Below are positions 33,639 through 45,627 of a DNA stretch of 64,000 nucleotides, one piece after another. The position numbers and the translations under genes are program-made. This stretch comes from Thelonectria olida (lineage: Eukaryota > Ascomycota > Sordariomycetes > Hypocreales > Nectriaceae): positions 2,108,001-2,172,000 of the forward strand of contig JAGPYM010000006.1 of NCBI GenBank assembly GCA_020736575.1, given 5' to 3'. The notes under the pieces were generated by a model, which saw only the letters and a program-made list of their open reading frames with translations, had not been told where the DNA came from and ran no database searches. Positions within the stretch are counted from its first letter, which is position 1. Every line of letters begins with the position of its first letter.

Positions 33639-36600
33639 GTTGGGCGAGGTGTATTCGAAGGCTTGATGGGGGAGAAGTTTTGGGGGAGAAACACTCCAAT
33701 GGCGCAAGGTGAGATACCTGCCACAGACCAAGATCGGGAGCTGCGACGCAGTGACGGGGGAATTGAGGCGCAACGAGAACCAATTGAGCCAATTTAAGGG
33801 CAATTGGCAACTGGTATTTACAAGAAGAAGATGGAATGGCTTTTGCAGGGCATTGATGAAGTGTCAATGGCCGTTGAAGAGGTAAAGAAAACCACGGTGA
33901 TGGCGGCTTGTGATTTTTATACTGCCTGTGCTCCCCTCACCTTGACTACCCCTTGCCATGCTGCGTGTGAATGGGATCATGGTGCCTGGGGAGCTCGCCA
34001 AGCGCCGGAGAGCAAAACGGCCGTCTTTGGGGCAGAATGGCATGATTGCACGGAGCCGACGAGGTCCGGCGAAGGATGGTGGATATCCCCAGTTTGAATG
34101 AGCCTCTTGAGGTGCTGCTTCTGTCAGGAGTAATGCAGGGAGGGATTCTTAGACGGTACGGTTACGGTTACGGTCACGGCTTAAAATGGCGAACCAGGGT
34201 CGGTCTGTCTGTATGAATGCATGTCTGCATCTGGGACGGATGGTGGTGGGATGAACCATGGCAGAGGTGCCTAAGTAGTTACTGTATACCGGTTCAAGTG
34301 CCTGCAACGACATCTTCGTCGAGAGCGCACTGCGATATGAAGTCGGTGGTTCATAGTGAAACAATGGCATAAATAAAGACGAATTTAGTCAAGCAAGCGG
34401 CAACCAATTCTTGTCGGTGACTAACGTAATCCAACAGGACAAGTTGAATCACGAAGCGTAATTGGCAAAATGGGGAATCAGAAATGCCCGATTCGACCGG
34501 GACGGCATTCTCCAGTCGAAATACCGGTCAGAGGCCAGATGCGGCAAACTAGAAATGACACGATTCTTTGAAATAACCAATTCGCCGATGGTTTGACGTT
34601 AATGCACCCATTCGAACATGACGAGAGAAGAGAAAAAACGCGGGCCGGGTCATTCCGTCCTTCAAGTGCATGCCAGAGGCACAAGCAAGAAAATACGTAT
34701 ACGAATACGTCAGCCAAAAAAAAATCAAACTCACCTAACCCACGAGCAAAACAATCTCACTGGTCAGATTGGGTTTGCCTGGGGTGTCACTGAGCGAGCG
34801 GCTTTGGACGGGGGCCCTTTGGAAACTGGCTTGCTACCGGCTTTAAGAAGGCCTTTGTTGGGAACCATCCTTACTATCGTCACAGTTTGATTGTCTGGAC
34901 TTCATCCGTCTAAGACGCAGGCACGTTTGGAGATGTGCCTCAGTTGCGAGGCGAGAGAGAGCCACTCACTCGCTCACTCATTCAACATGACACTTCCCTC
35001 CCTACCTACCACCCGGCACTTGCTCCATCAAATACCGAATCGTTGACATCGGCCACCCGGCACAGGCAACAGGCCCAGTCATCAAAGGACCCAGGAAGGA
35101 TGAATCGGAGACGTCAGATCACGCCAGCTCCCAACAGCAGTCAAAATGGAACCTTGTGTCGAATCGTCTGGCGCCAGGTCATGCCCCAAAAAAATAGCCA
35201 GTATAGCAGCACTTACGAATACTTATTCCCTTCCGAACTCCAAAGATATCTCACACTCGTCAATTGAGTTTTGCTTCCAGTCACCTCCAAACCCCAGATT
35301 AGGGAGTCGGAGAGTTCCATCAGCGTCAGTCAGTCAGCCTCCTGCCCCGGTGCCCCCTTTTTAATCGGGCCGCCAACCTAGGTAGCTTTCGGAAGTTTAG
35401 CAAAGTGAAACTCACGTGAAATACGGGAGACTCTCAGCCTGGGACAAAAAGCTGTATCTGAATAGCTTCATTTATGTCATCTCCCCAAATCTTACTCATC
35501 TTCCCAGCCACGTTGACTGTGTTTGCACCAAGTGTATTGATCCATGTATTCAGCATTCGAATACGACCAACGAATCCTCCTCAGACGCGCCGATCTTGTC
35601 TCTCCATCCGCCTACTCTCGGCCCGAGTGCGGCCATGCAAACCTTGAGACGTCCAAGCAGGTCTGACATAGTCGACCCAATAAAATGCCTCGTGAAGACA
35701 TCGCCAACTTACAGCAGAATTTCTCTGTGCTTGTCAGACAGACCGGTGGGTGCGGCAACCCCCTCATCGTCCATTCATCGCCCATGAAACGGGCAACGAA
35801 CCGAGGCATGGGGTCGCACAAATGTGGTCCAAGCATGCGATGCAACAACGCCCACCTCTTCTCCGTGCATTAATGATCCGGAGTGGCCTGGTCTGGGCAC
35901 ACCTCCCGCATCTCTCGGCGGCTCAAACAGTGGATGGCCGTCTTACATGCTTTGTGCGGTTGTTACTCTGCAAACAATCCCATGCGCTCCCACACACCGT
36001 GCCACGTCCCCTCGCACTCTTTGACCAGGGCTCACAACTGTGAGTAACTTGGGAGAACAACAGGTTACCCGTTGCGTTGTAGCCCGGCATCGTCAAGCTC
36101 CCCGCCTACACTCGTCATTCATCGGCTCGTCGACATCGTACGGTGAAGACTAATGGCTTGAGAGGTATACTTTGTACATAATCCGGCACCGTTTGGGTCC
36201 TTGGGCTGCGGTTCACGGGCCCTGTTCAGTCTCTCCACAGGCACGCAGTAAGATGGCATGGGATCGTGGGCAAAGCACCTAGGACAAGGGAACGGCGGCT
36301 ATCAACTCCCGTCCCCCTCGACGTGGATGAGGCGCCAGGCCGTGGCTGCCAGCCTCCCATGCCCAAGTTGCCAAGCCCAAACCCACCCTGTCTGGCTGAG
36401 TGTGTGGCTCCTCCCTGCATGAGCAACCAAGCGTGTGTGGGTGGGAAGGGAGATGCGGGATTGCTCCTTGGGTAGGCAAGTGGGTTAATTAGGTAAGGTG
36501 AGTTGGGTGTCCTCGACTGAGGCTAAAGGCATTTAGCTCCCCCACCCCCTGGTCCCGAGAGCTCGTCTCCTTAGCGCGGACGCATGGAATTTCTCAGAGG

Positions 36601-39600
36601 TTCACCAGGAGAAAACGTGACGGGGGTGACAGATTTTCCCACCCAAGGTTTTTTGATGCGGCGCTGGGCCTAATTAACGCAAGGGGCGATCCGAAAGCCT
36701 TCTAGCCTCCAGCCCTGGCGTTTTTGCCGTCAACAGGATCGGGGCGGGAGGAGTTGGAGATGAATCTTAAGAGCAAATGATGATTGATGTGAGATCTCAG
36801 CGGTGAAAGATTTGTAGGGGTGGGGGGGAGATCTCCTAGAGTTTTTGCTCCTTTCCATCACATGTCGGTCGTTGAAAGGAAGTCGATGCCCGCAGTCGTA
36901 TTTCCGTCCTCCCTAAAACGAAGCTGGTGCCTCAGGCAGGCACTTCCTGGGTTAGGTATTGTCAGGTGACGGTCATCAATGGAAAGTAAGTTAACGCAAA
37001 CTGCCTCTTGTCATTCATTTGGAATTACGTGCGTCTCAAGTGATGAAACTATTGCTGTGAGCCGGCCAAGACAACGTCGTGCGACGACAAGGTAACCTTC
37101 GAACAGCAAAGACACCTACTCGATCCATGGCTCGATGCAGGCCCACGGGTAAGTTACCTTCTGCCTCGCACCGTTCAACGCCCACGTCAATGACGGTTCA
37201 AGGAGAGATGGTCCAAAAAGGCCAATATCAGCTCTTTGCGTGCACCTTTCAGGATATGCAACCCAAGAAGCCATTTCGCCACTTGCGCTGTCAGCAAACA
37301 TCTGCAGGCTGTCACCTCAAACATGCTGCAGGGCTATGAGCTGGTTATCCATCAATGATGTGGTCTTTGGACCAGCCAACGTCCCGCATATGGCGTAAGC
37401 TTGCCAGGCCCAGGCCGATATGCCATGGAAGGCAAAAATGCAGTCGTCTGTTCCAAAATGCCCTGCAGCGAAGAATGGGTCAGTGACCCAACATGCCCAT
37501 AATGCCTCGCAAGCCGCCATAAAAAGACTGTCGGCCGTACAGCAGTGCCGAGTAATGAATACGCCAAGCGTTATGTCCCAGACTGCAGTCTTGTGATGCC
37601 GGATGGCATGAAGTCTACAGCAAGCTTGGGCCACTGCATCCGGGTTCTTGACATCCAAGACGACATTGTTTATTCGCGAATTTTCTGCGTCAACGTCCAA
37701 GCTCGGCTCACCTCAGCTCAGTGTTTCTCATTGTTAGGTCGGCACTGAAACCAGGCCAAAACAAAACAGCGCCAACTCCCCTGTCTCTCCGTCATCACTC
37801 ACCTCGCTCACAGTCTCACCTAGTTTCCGCTCCCCTCCCTGTCTCCCATGAAATCGTCTCTCATCCGCATCTGCATCCAAGTGTGGGCTGCACTCTGCAC
37901 TCTGCATGTCCACGGCTCAACATGGGTCGCGTCCGCGCCCGCACACACCCGTCATCACACCTTTGCCTACTTAGTTGTATTCGGAAAACAACAGATGCAA
38001 TAACACCACCCAAGAACGGTCCCCAGCCCAGGGCATCACGACCCCGCCGCTGACGACGGCCCTCCGCCCTCAGTCTAGAAACGAAAGCCCTCTCCATAAA
38101 CCGTAGCCCGTAGCCCGGTGCCATCTGGCGCCCTTGTCAGGATCAGCCATCGCATTGCACAAACGGTGGGGGGTAAGCTAGGTACTCCTGGAGTCGAAGC
38201 CCTTCAAATGAACGGAGCCGTACCGACAAAGGAAAAAAACAAAACAACAAGGGGAGAGCCGAATGGTGTGTGTGTTCCCGAGATAAGGGTGTGTGAGAAA
38301 AGAAGTCCCAGGGCATCAGCCACAGGCATCCACCATTGCCAAGTCGCCAGGCCCGCAATCTATCGCCAACCTCCAGTGGACGTGGACCCATGGATGAGAT
38401 GGAATTGATGGAGGAGACGGGAGGAGAGGAATCAGCCACAGAACACTCATGGGGGGCATGCTGGCGCAACTGCGCAACCGCTAAAAGCCCGTGCACGGAT
38501 CATTGTGGGTCTTGGGCGTGTGGCGTTCCTGTCCCACCTTCTCCCCCCGTGCCTTGTAACGCTTGGAGACGGCAACAAAAAGAACCCTGGAGGTACCCGA
38601 TTCCTGCCTGCAGGTACTTTGTCCCATGTCCGTTACCGTCTGCAAGCCGCCCCACCAGCCAGAAAGTGGGGCCCTTGGGGGTTTGTCTGGGGGTGCCTCT
38701 TGTCTCTGGGTGCTTCACCAGTTCAGCTGGAGGGCTGTGGGACTCGTTCTGGTCACCCATGGGCAGAATCCACCCAGTATCCGCCATCGACCAAGGATCA
38801 AGGATGCCATAAATGGCCCGCTGCATGGGCCCCACCTGCAGCCGCCCAGACCCGGCCGGGGCGGAAGTACATCCAGCCCTGCTGTAAGTACCTTGAGGGT
38901 TTCCGGCGACGTTTTTCGCGAAATACTTCCTCTGTCTCCTCCTTCGAGGTACCAAGCGCCCCATGTGGGCTTGCTCAGTGCCTTTTGAGGCGGCCTGACC
39001 AGCAAGCCCGGCTCGCGTCCTCTGGCTTGGGACCCTGCTTGGGGATGCTGGGGCTCTTCTCGGAGAAAGGCTCGTTGTGCTTTGCAGATGGATCACGGCG
39101 AGTTGTCAGTAACTGCCTGACTTGGCAATACCAACTCTGGTCAAACGCTTCTGGGAGTTGGTGAGTGTGTCAACTACCTAAGTGGGAGAGAACTGGACGA
39201 CTGTTGGGGCAAGATGCGCAGCTTACCGTGCGTTGAGCGTGCCGCTTTGAAAGTGCATCTCTTCAATCTGTCTCCCCGCGGCCGAAAGATGAGACTGATG
39301 AGCACGTATTGAGCGATCAGTGGATGAGTGACAGAGAGACTGACAGTCGCGGCGAGACACTGATTCAAAGCTTGGACCAAGCTCCGCACCAGTTGGGGGC
39401 GTGTCATTGGAAGAAGGGTGTGGCCGCTAGTCTCTGAGCCTCTGCGAGTGTCCGGAGCTGGTCCTTGCTCCTTTTTAACCCTTACCTGGCTGGCTCTAGC
39501 AACCCGCCGCTGCACTTCGTACCTTCCATTCCCTGCACACACCTCATGGAGCACTGGAGCGCTGTACCTACGGAGCGGGAGCACTGACACTGATTTATTG

Positions 39601-40029
39601 TGGCCTTTCCTTCCTGGACTTGACCTGGCACACCTCCATCGCCTCTTCTCCGGTTTTGCCATTTTTTTCTTACCTTCCCTCCCCATCAACTCACATCGCG
39701 GGTCACGTCTCCATCGCGAAAGGATAACGAAAAACATCATTCGACGACGGCAACTCGACAACATCGTGTCGCGGAGTGGTCAAAGGCCTCTAGTCGCTAC
39801 CTTTCGACAGCTTCAAAACGTCTCTCGCCGTCGCGCCTTCGCGTCCTCTCCTTTACTCATCAAGCACCTAGTGCTCAGTCCGTCTGCGCGCGCGCCAGCC
39901 TCCTCGCTCCATCTCGCTGCGTGCCAGATCCATCTTGAACCTCGACGGTTGCGCCTCTGATCCCCCAATTCTCGATTCATAAACGTCTCCTTTTGGGCTT
40001 CGACTCTTGCTCGCGGCTAGCACTGGGCC
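33639..40029. other. 6.4-kb gap upstream of RCO1
   Basis: No conserved protein is recognised on either strand. Long frames near 38500-39160 (both strands) and 39174-39960 overlap antisense to one another, begin at non-ATG codons and show no domain, so they are not called. TCACGTGA lies at 35412-35419. 39400-40029 is CT-rich and reads as the RCO1 leader: from 39549 to 40029 there is no ATG. The rest may hold distal promoter elements or noncoding transcripts; I see no direct sign of a transposon. Confidence 0.55.
39546..39587 (+). promoter_or_regulatory. Last upstream ORF before RCO1
   Basis: ATG plus 12 sense codons and a TGA stop (MEHWSAVPTEREH). It is followed by more than 440 nt without any ATG up to the RCO1 start. 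It may mark the upstream limit of the leader or be an isolated uORF. Confidence 0.3.
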
Positions 40030-42165
40030 ATGTCGAGCGCAATGTCGATGTACCCGCATCGCGGGATGCAGCCTGTCCCTCCAGGCTCCTCAAGCCGCTT
40101 GAACGAGCTGCTCGACCAGATCAGGGCCGAATTTGAGACCCAGTTGCGTCAGGCTGAGGGATTTGAACATCAAAGTACGTCTACCCGTCATAGTTACCAG
40201 GCCCAGAAACTCTGCTCCGCGCGCCGCAACAGTCGCCAGCATTTTGGCGCGATCCCCATACTCCACTACCAGCTCATCCATATATGTTGAAACTAATCGA
40301 TTCTCGCAGTCTCTGCACAAGTTAGTGAGATGCAGCTTGTTCGGGAAAAGGTCTATGCCATGGAGCAGACACACATGACTTTGAAGCAAAAGTATTATTC
40401 CCTGACAAGCTTCAATTCTCGAGACTTTTGACTGACGTGTTTGATGCGCGCAGGTACGAAGAGGAGATCACCATGCTCCGTCATCAGCTCGACGCTGCTA
40501 GAAAAGGCGCCCCTCAGCCTGGTCTTCCTGGACCTCCTCAGCATGCTGGACCATCTCAGCAACCTCCCTCCATTGCGCCTGGTAATGGCCTCTTTAGCGG
40601 AATCATGGCTGGTGGCAGCCAAGGTGGTCTTGCTCCCCCTCAACAACAGCAACAGGGCCAGCAGCAAGGCCAGCAGCAGCCTCCTACACAACAACAGGCG
40701 CAGCCTCAGCAGCAGAGCCAGCACGCTCCTCCCCAGGAGCAACAGATGGGCCCTCAGCATCAGATGGCCCAGGGTCCTCCTGGCCTGCCCGTCCCTCCCC
40801 CTCACCCCAACAGCCAGCAGCCTCCCTACTCTCAGGGCTATCCTCAAGGTCCCAACGGAATGGGTCCTCAACCGCCTCAGAGCACCGCTTCTCCCGGTCC
40901 CAGCCGCCGAGGCATCGGCAGGCCACCCAACGCTGTCGGCCCTGCCACTCCCCAGATTAATACCCCCGTTCCCTATCCCGGCAACGCTCAATCGCCGCAG
41001 GTCAGCCATCCCACTCCTGACCACGCTCGTATGGGTGGTCCTCGCGCTCCTCCCGTTGGCAACGCTCTGGGTGACCTTGAAGTTGATGCAGTGGCTCCCC
41101 ATAACAAGAAGACAGGTAACGACTGGTATGCCATCTTCAATCCCCAGGTCCAGCGCGTTCTTGATGTCGACCTGGTCCACTCTCTTAGCCACGAGAGTGT
41201 TGTTTGCTGTGTGAGATTCAGCCATGACGGCAAGTACGTTGCCACTGGTTGCAACCGATCCGCCCAAATTTTCGATGTGCAGACCGGTGAGAAGGTTTGT
41301 GTCCTCGAGGACCACGCCGCTTCTGATATGGCCACCGATCTGTACATCCGTAGCGTCTGTTTTAGTCCTGATGGCCGTTACCTAGCTACCGGTGCCGAAG
41401 ACAAGCTTATCCGAGTAAGTTGAACTCCACCTGTCGCGGACTTTCTCACATGTATCTCTAACAATGGCGTAGGTCTGGGATATTCAAAGCCGAACCATTC
41501 GAAATCACTTTTCCGGTCACGAGCAAGACATTTACTCGCTGGATTTCGCTCGCGATGGACGAACGATTGCTTCCGGTTCCGGTGATAGAACCGTCCGTCT
41601 CTGGGACATCGAGCAGGGCACCAACACTCTCACCCTCACTATCGAGGATGGTGTCACCACAGTTGCCATCTCGCCCGATACCCAGTTCGTCGCGGCTGGC
41701 TCTCTTGACAAGAGCGTTCGTGTCTGGGACATCCACTCTGGCTTCCTGGTGGAGCGCCTTGAAGGCTCGGACGGACACAAGGACAGCGTTTACTCAGTCG
41801 CCTTCTCGCCCAACGGCAAGGACCTGGTCTCTGGCAGTCTGGACCGGACCATCAAGATGTGGGAGCTCAGCACCCCTCGCAATGGCAACAACCCCGGCCC
41901 TAAAGGAGGCAAGTGCGTGAAGACCTTTGAGGGACATCGTGACTTTGTTTTGTCTGTCGCTCTCACGCCTGATGCCAACTGGGTGCTCTCCGGCTCCAAG
42001 GATCGTGGCGTACAGTTGTGGGACCCCCGCACTGGCACCACTCAGCTTATGCTCCAGGGCCACAAGAACTCGGTCATCTCGGTGGCTCCCAGCCCCCAGG
42101 GCGGCTATTTCGCGACTGGTTCCGGCGATATGAAGGCTCGCATCTGGTCTTACCGCCCCTACTAG
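40030..42165 (+). CDS. RCO1: Tup1-family transcriptional corepressor (RCO-1)
   Basis: General corepressor that works with Ssn6/Cyc8 (RCM-1) and is recruited by sequence-specific repressors. Four exons: 40030-40174, 40310-40391, 40454-41414 and 41473-42165, giving 626 aa. The N-terminal tetramerisation coiled coil (about 20-93) contains [19 protein letters not shown] and [15 protein letters not shown] long Gln/Pro-rich linker follows (about 95-260), then a Tup1 spacer and seven WD40 repeats (about 320 to the end), each with GH/WD-type signatures (e.g. [39 protein letters not shown]) ending at ARIWSYRPY. It has a long leader and a 6.4-kb upstream gap, suggesting complex regulation. It is convergent with RMP1. 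Confidence 0.97.
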
Positions 42166-42757
42166 ACGACAAATTAGTCCCCCTTATAATGACTGTCTTT
42201 GTGTTTTTGGTATTGTGCTTATGGTTTCCGGCGTCAAATTTGCAAAAGTAGGTAGAGGTGAAGTTGTTGGAGAATGGGGCAAAAGACAGAAAAGACCAAA
42301 AAAAATCGACCATGTCTTGGGTGAAGCTTGGAGATGTTTATTCTCACAAGGGGGGACACATTGGGCGCTGACTGATGGGTTACGGGAGCTTGATTGTGCC
42401 GGGAAGCGGGAGTGGCGACGACTGTTACTGTTTCTTGGGATAAGGACATGCCGATGCTCTCGACCTAGTGGGAAGAGGATATCCGTGGAGTGGCGCTATG
42501 GGAAGGAAATTAAGAAGCATCCGTTTGTACTTGGACGCGTGGGAGGGTGGCCTTGTAAGGAATACTAGCTGGCTTCATATTATTGTCTTGTGTGAATTGT
42601 GTGTTTATAATGAATGATTACTTTTCTACTCTGATCAGATGAATAAAAATGTGATGTTATTGGCTAAAGTTTGGGTATCATTTCTTTTTGGCCATCTTCC
42701 AGGCAAGGAAGAAGGTCGATCTATAATATACGGGTTCAGAAAAGGGCGGGTAGTAGT
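42166..42757. other. RCO1/RMP1 convergent 3' region
   Basis: 592 bp between converging stop codons. There is no convincing gene; short open frames have no recognisable content. Confidence 0.6.
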
Positions 42758-43593
42758 TCAAAGGGAGCTGAAGAGGCTGGAAAAGGCATCGCCGGCCTTC
42801 TTCTTCTTCTTCTTCTTTTCCTTGTGGTCTTTAGAGGTATCCTTGGCGGCATCTTTCGACGAACGCTTGGCAGACTTTCGTGCCTTGGTATCCTTAGGCA
42901 GAGTCTCTACAGTTGATAAACGGTCTGATTGTTTACTTGAAGCTTTGGGGAGGGCAAGATCATTGCGGGAAACGGCGACACCCATGTCAACGTCTTGGTC
43001 AGGATCAGCTATCTCGAGGGAGGAAGGCTTGAGTTTTGGTCTCGATGTAGGTGTCGTCGGGTTTATGGAGCCGGCAACAGAGGAATCGGCTTCGGGGGCG
43101 GGGTTGTCGGAGGGGAGGAGGTCGGATACAAGGCGTCTGATGTGTGCGAGGACGGCGAGGAGCATGAGACCAAGGGGCGCATGTTGGTTATCAGCAGCAA
43201 GCTGGGTAAAAGCACTAATAGGGAATGTTAGCATTGGGGATGGGGCTTGGCTGAAAAGACGAACACATATGCGCCGGGGACGATGTGGTCGGCGATCCAC
43301 CTAGCATAGACCAGGGCCGGAGATTCATCGTGCAGACGGCGTGAATGGCGGAGGAGAGATGCGGCGAGCGAGCGGGCTGCACGACGCAAGAGACCGAAAG
43401 ATCGCCACCAGTGTGAAGAGTGGTGTTGGTTGTGGTGACGATGAGCGAAGGATTTGAGGAGGGCGAGGATGTTAGCGAGGGAATCGTGGGTTTGGCTCAG
43501 GGCTTCTTTTGAGAGGGCTGATGATGCGGTTTGGTTTTTCTGGAGGGGTTTGGCCTTTGACCTAGACTTAGTCACAGGCGGTTGTTGAGGCAT
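42758..43593 (-). CDS. RMP1: RNase MRP subunit Rmp1-like protein
   Basis: Protein subunit specific to RNase MRP, which cleaves pre-rRNA in the nucleolus. Two exons: 43593-43265 and 43214-42758, giving 261 aa. The RMP1 domain (about 36-135) is clear: LANILALLKSFAHRHHNQHH, then SSHWWRSFGLLRR, and across the intron HIVPGAYVAFTQLAADNQHA, then GLMLLAVLAHIRRLV. Keeping AYV-AFTQL in frame requires the donor GTTCGT at 43264, two bases inside a more usual-looking GTGTTC. The C-terminus is Lys-rich (KEKKKKKKKAG), encoded by a CTT microsatellite on plus, and is probably a nucleolar signal. The start is uncertain: the frame stays open upstream to about 43830 but with no in-frame ATG seen, so the first ATG (43593) is used. 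Confidence 0.82.
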
Positions 43594-43809
43594 TGCGGGC
43601 GATGGAGGATTGGTCAGGCGGTCGACGTCGATTTGCGGGGCAGCATCTGAGGAGCACAAAGAGATGATACGATTTGGCGTCGCATGTGTATGGTTTGCGG
43701 GGAGGTTGTGAGTGACGATGTTGTGCAGTAAAGTGACGTGTGTCAGCTTTTTCTTTTTGGACTTGATGCGGATAACGAGAGTGATTAATTAGAGATAAGA
43801 TAAGTAAGC

Positions 43810-43819
43810 TATCGCGATA
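43810..43819. promoter_or_regulatory. TATCGCGATA palindrome
   Basis: Perfect 10-bp palindrome about 0.2 kb upstream of RMP1; a GATAAGATAAG pair lies just to its left. Its half-site recurs inverted at 45023-45043. The binding factor is unknown. Confidence 0.5.
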
Positions 43820-45022
43820 AGCACACAGAGCCAAGTTAGGTTTTGATTAATTAGAATTAAAGCACAAGGCAGAGCATGGCACGGAGACGCAGGGCAGGGG
43901 CGGGACGAGAGATGCGGCAAAGTGGAAGTGAAAACAACTGCAAAAACATTCAAGTCAAGCTCTCATGCGTTGCATTCACGGCAAAGGTGAAAAGGGCAAT
44001 TGTTCACATGCCATCAATCCTCGTGACGAGCGACTCGATTCATTCGAATGCCAGACTTGACCAAGCCATTACGTACCGAACTCGAGATCCTTGCGGCTCA
44101 TCGCTCATCAACGCCCGCAGTCGCCAGTGAACCTATCTCGGAGTCTTCCCTGGTTCGAGTGCTAGACTAAACGATAGCCTGTCGGTTCCCCACTGCCATC
44201 AGACATGGAAGAGCTTGTACCTAATTACTCGGCACTCGATTGGAATGGATGCATCGGAGCAAATGCGTTGGAGCAACGTTCTACTTTGTCGTCATTGAAT
44301 GCCATGGTCGAGCATATATTCGCACAAAAACACGATGCGGTCCTACGGCTTGCGTTGCCCTCTCAGTCGGACATATTCAGACACAAATGCCAAAACGACC
44401 TTCCAAACTATTCCTAGTCAAAGAATGGCATCCCCATACCTCATCAAATCACACGTCTCCCGTTGGACCTGTCTTCCCCGCGGTTCACGCCACAACACCC
44501 ACCAGCGGACCAAACTAACGCAGACTGGGGGGCGCCTCCTAGAACCGACCCTGGTTGACGATGGTTTCGCCCTATCTCGGAGGGAGTCTGTACATCGTAC
44601 AACACTGCACGATGCAGAAGTTGCAGAACAAAAGGCATGCCGGCAATTATCAGCCGTAGAATACATACAAGTTGGCGAGGGAATCACATACCAACCCAAC
44701 ATAGCATTGCTCGGTTTGTTCCAACAGACGCCCGCAGTTTCCCGTCGATTCCTTCCATCAATCCACTTTGTCTAACGACGGCTTTGCGAGCGGGCTCTTC
44801 TTCGTACGATCAACCGACTACGGCATCAGACTACGTCTGGACTACGGCGACGGGCAACGGGGACTTGTCCTCAACGGTTGCAGTGCAGCCTCCTCCTTAG
44901 CCCCATCTACCATCTCTTCCGCTGGGTCATGCTGCCATTCCTTGTGGATCTTGGGTATCATTATCTAGTTCTATCTGGCCGAGCCCACCAGCCCGTTCAT
45001 TCCCTGGCACACACCCGGACTT

Positions 45023-45043
45023 CGCGATAAGCGTCATATCGCG
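45023..45043. promoter_or_regulatory. CGCGATA-N7-TATCGCG inverted repeat
   Basis: Perfect 7-bp arms with a 7-bp spacer, about 0.6 kb before AVT1. It uses the same half-site as the palindrome at 43810. The arms also contain GATA cores (CGATAA), the type bound by nitrogen-regulatory GATA factors in fungi. Confidence 0.5.
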
Positions 45044-45518
45044 CCGTCAAACGTCTCTCCGTCTCGGCCCGCACGCTACGCCAGTGCAGTCCTGACGGGA
45101 CGCGTGACTTGTCCTAAAGACAGATGAAGTTTGCTTCTCCTTGGAAACTTGGCCGTTGTCCTTGACATCTGCGTCTGTTGCATTTAAGCTCATCGTTGCG
45201 GTTGTGGTCGTTCGAGTTGCACGCTTTGACTCCCGCGCCAACTCCCATCCTCGACTGTTTGTACTTCCCACCAGCGCACCGGCGTCTCTCGATTCACTCC
45301 TTGCTTCGAAACGGCACTTCTCTGTCTCTCAGTCTCTCAGTCTTCCTCAGTCTTCCTCAGCCGTCAGTTGCGACTCAAAATTTTCTTGCTCCCGCGAACT
45401 ATTGGCCGTTATATCCTTGTCTTTCGTCCATTGCGCCCGTGCTTCCTTGCCACTCCGCCACCAGTTTTCCCTCGTGGGTGCGGGGGACACAGCGAGACCA
45501 GGATACGGTGACAGACAG

Positions 45519-45545
45519 ATGCGACGGCGATCGCAAACAGTCTGA
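45519..45545 (+). promoter_or_regulatory. Arg-rich uORF before AVT1
   Basis: ATG-CGA-CGG-CGA followed by four codons and TGA (MRRRSQTV), ending 82 nt before the AVT1 start. It is in the last part of the likely leader. A second short uORF lies at 45124-45165. Confidence 0.45.
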
Positions 45546-45627
45546 GAAAATTTTGCGTTCGGCCTATCAGTAGAGTTGCCCTGGAAAAGAGCGACAAGCC
45601 GTCAGTTGGTCATTGAAGCTGTACACG

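Larger units (their letters stand above)
43594..45627. promoter_or_regulatory. RMP1/AVT1 divergent intergenic region
   Basis: 2.0 kb between divergent starts. It holds TATCGCGATA at 43810-43819 and CGCGATA-N7-TATCGCG at 45023-45043, sharing the 11-mer TCGCGATAAGC. The AVT1-proximal part (45050-45627) is CT-rich with a small repeat of TCTCAG/TCTTCCTCAG units (about 45320-45362) and two short uORFs (45124-45165, 45519-45545). No gene is recognised. Confidence 0.6.

Noticed and set aside
38500..39764. Several 180-220-codon frames upstream of RCO1
   Set aside because: They overlap antisense to one another, start at TTG or GTG, and show no motif. Treated as chance frames in GC-rich promoter DNA.
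40395..41315. 306-codon minus-strand ORF opposite RCO1
   Set aside because: Antisense shadow of the Gln/Pro-rich and WD40 coding region (Leu-rich low-complexity translation).
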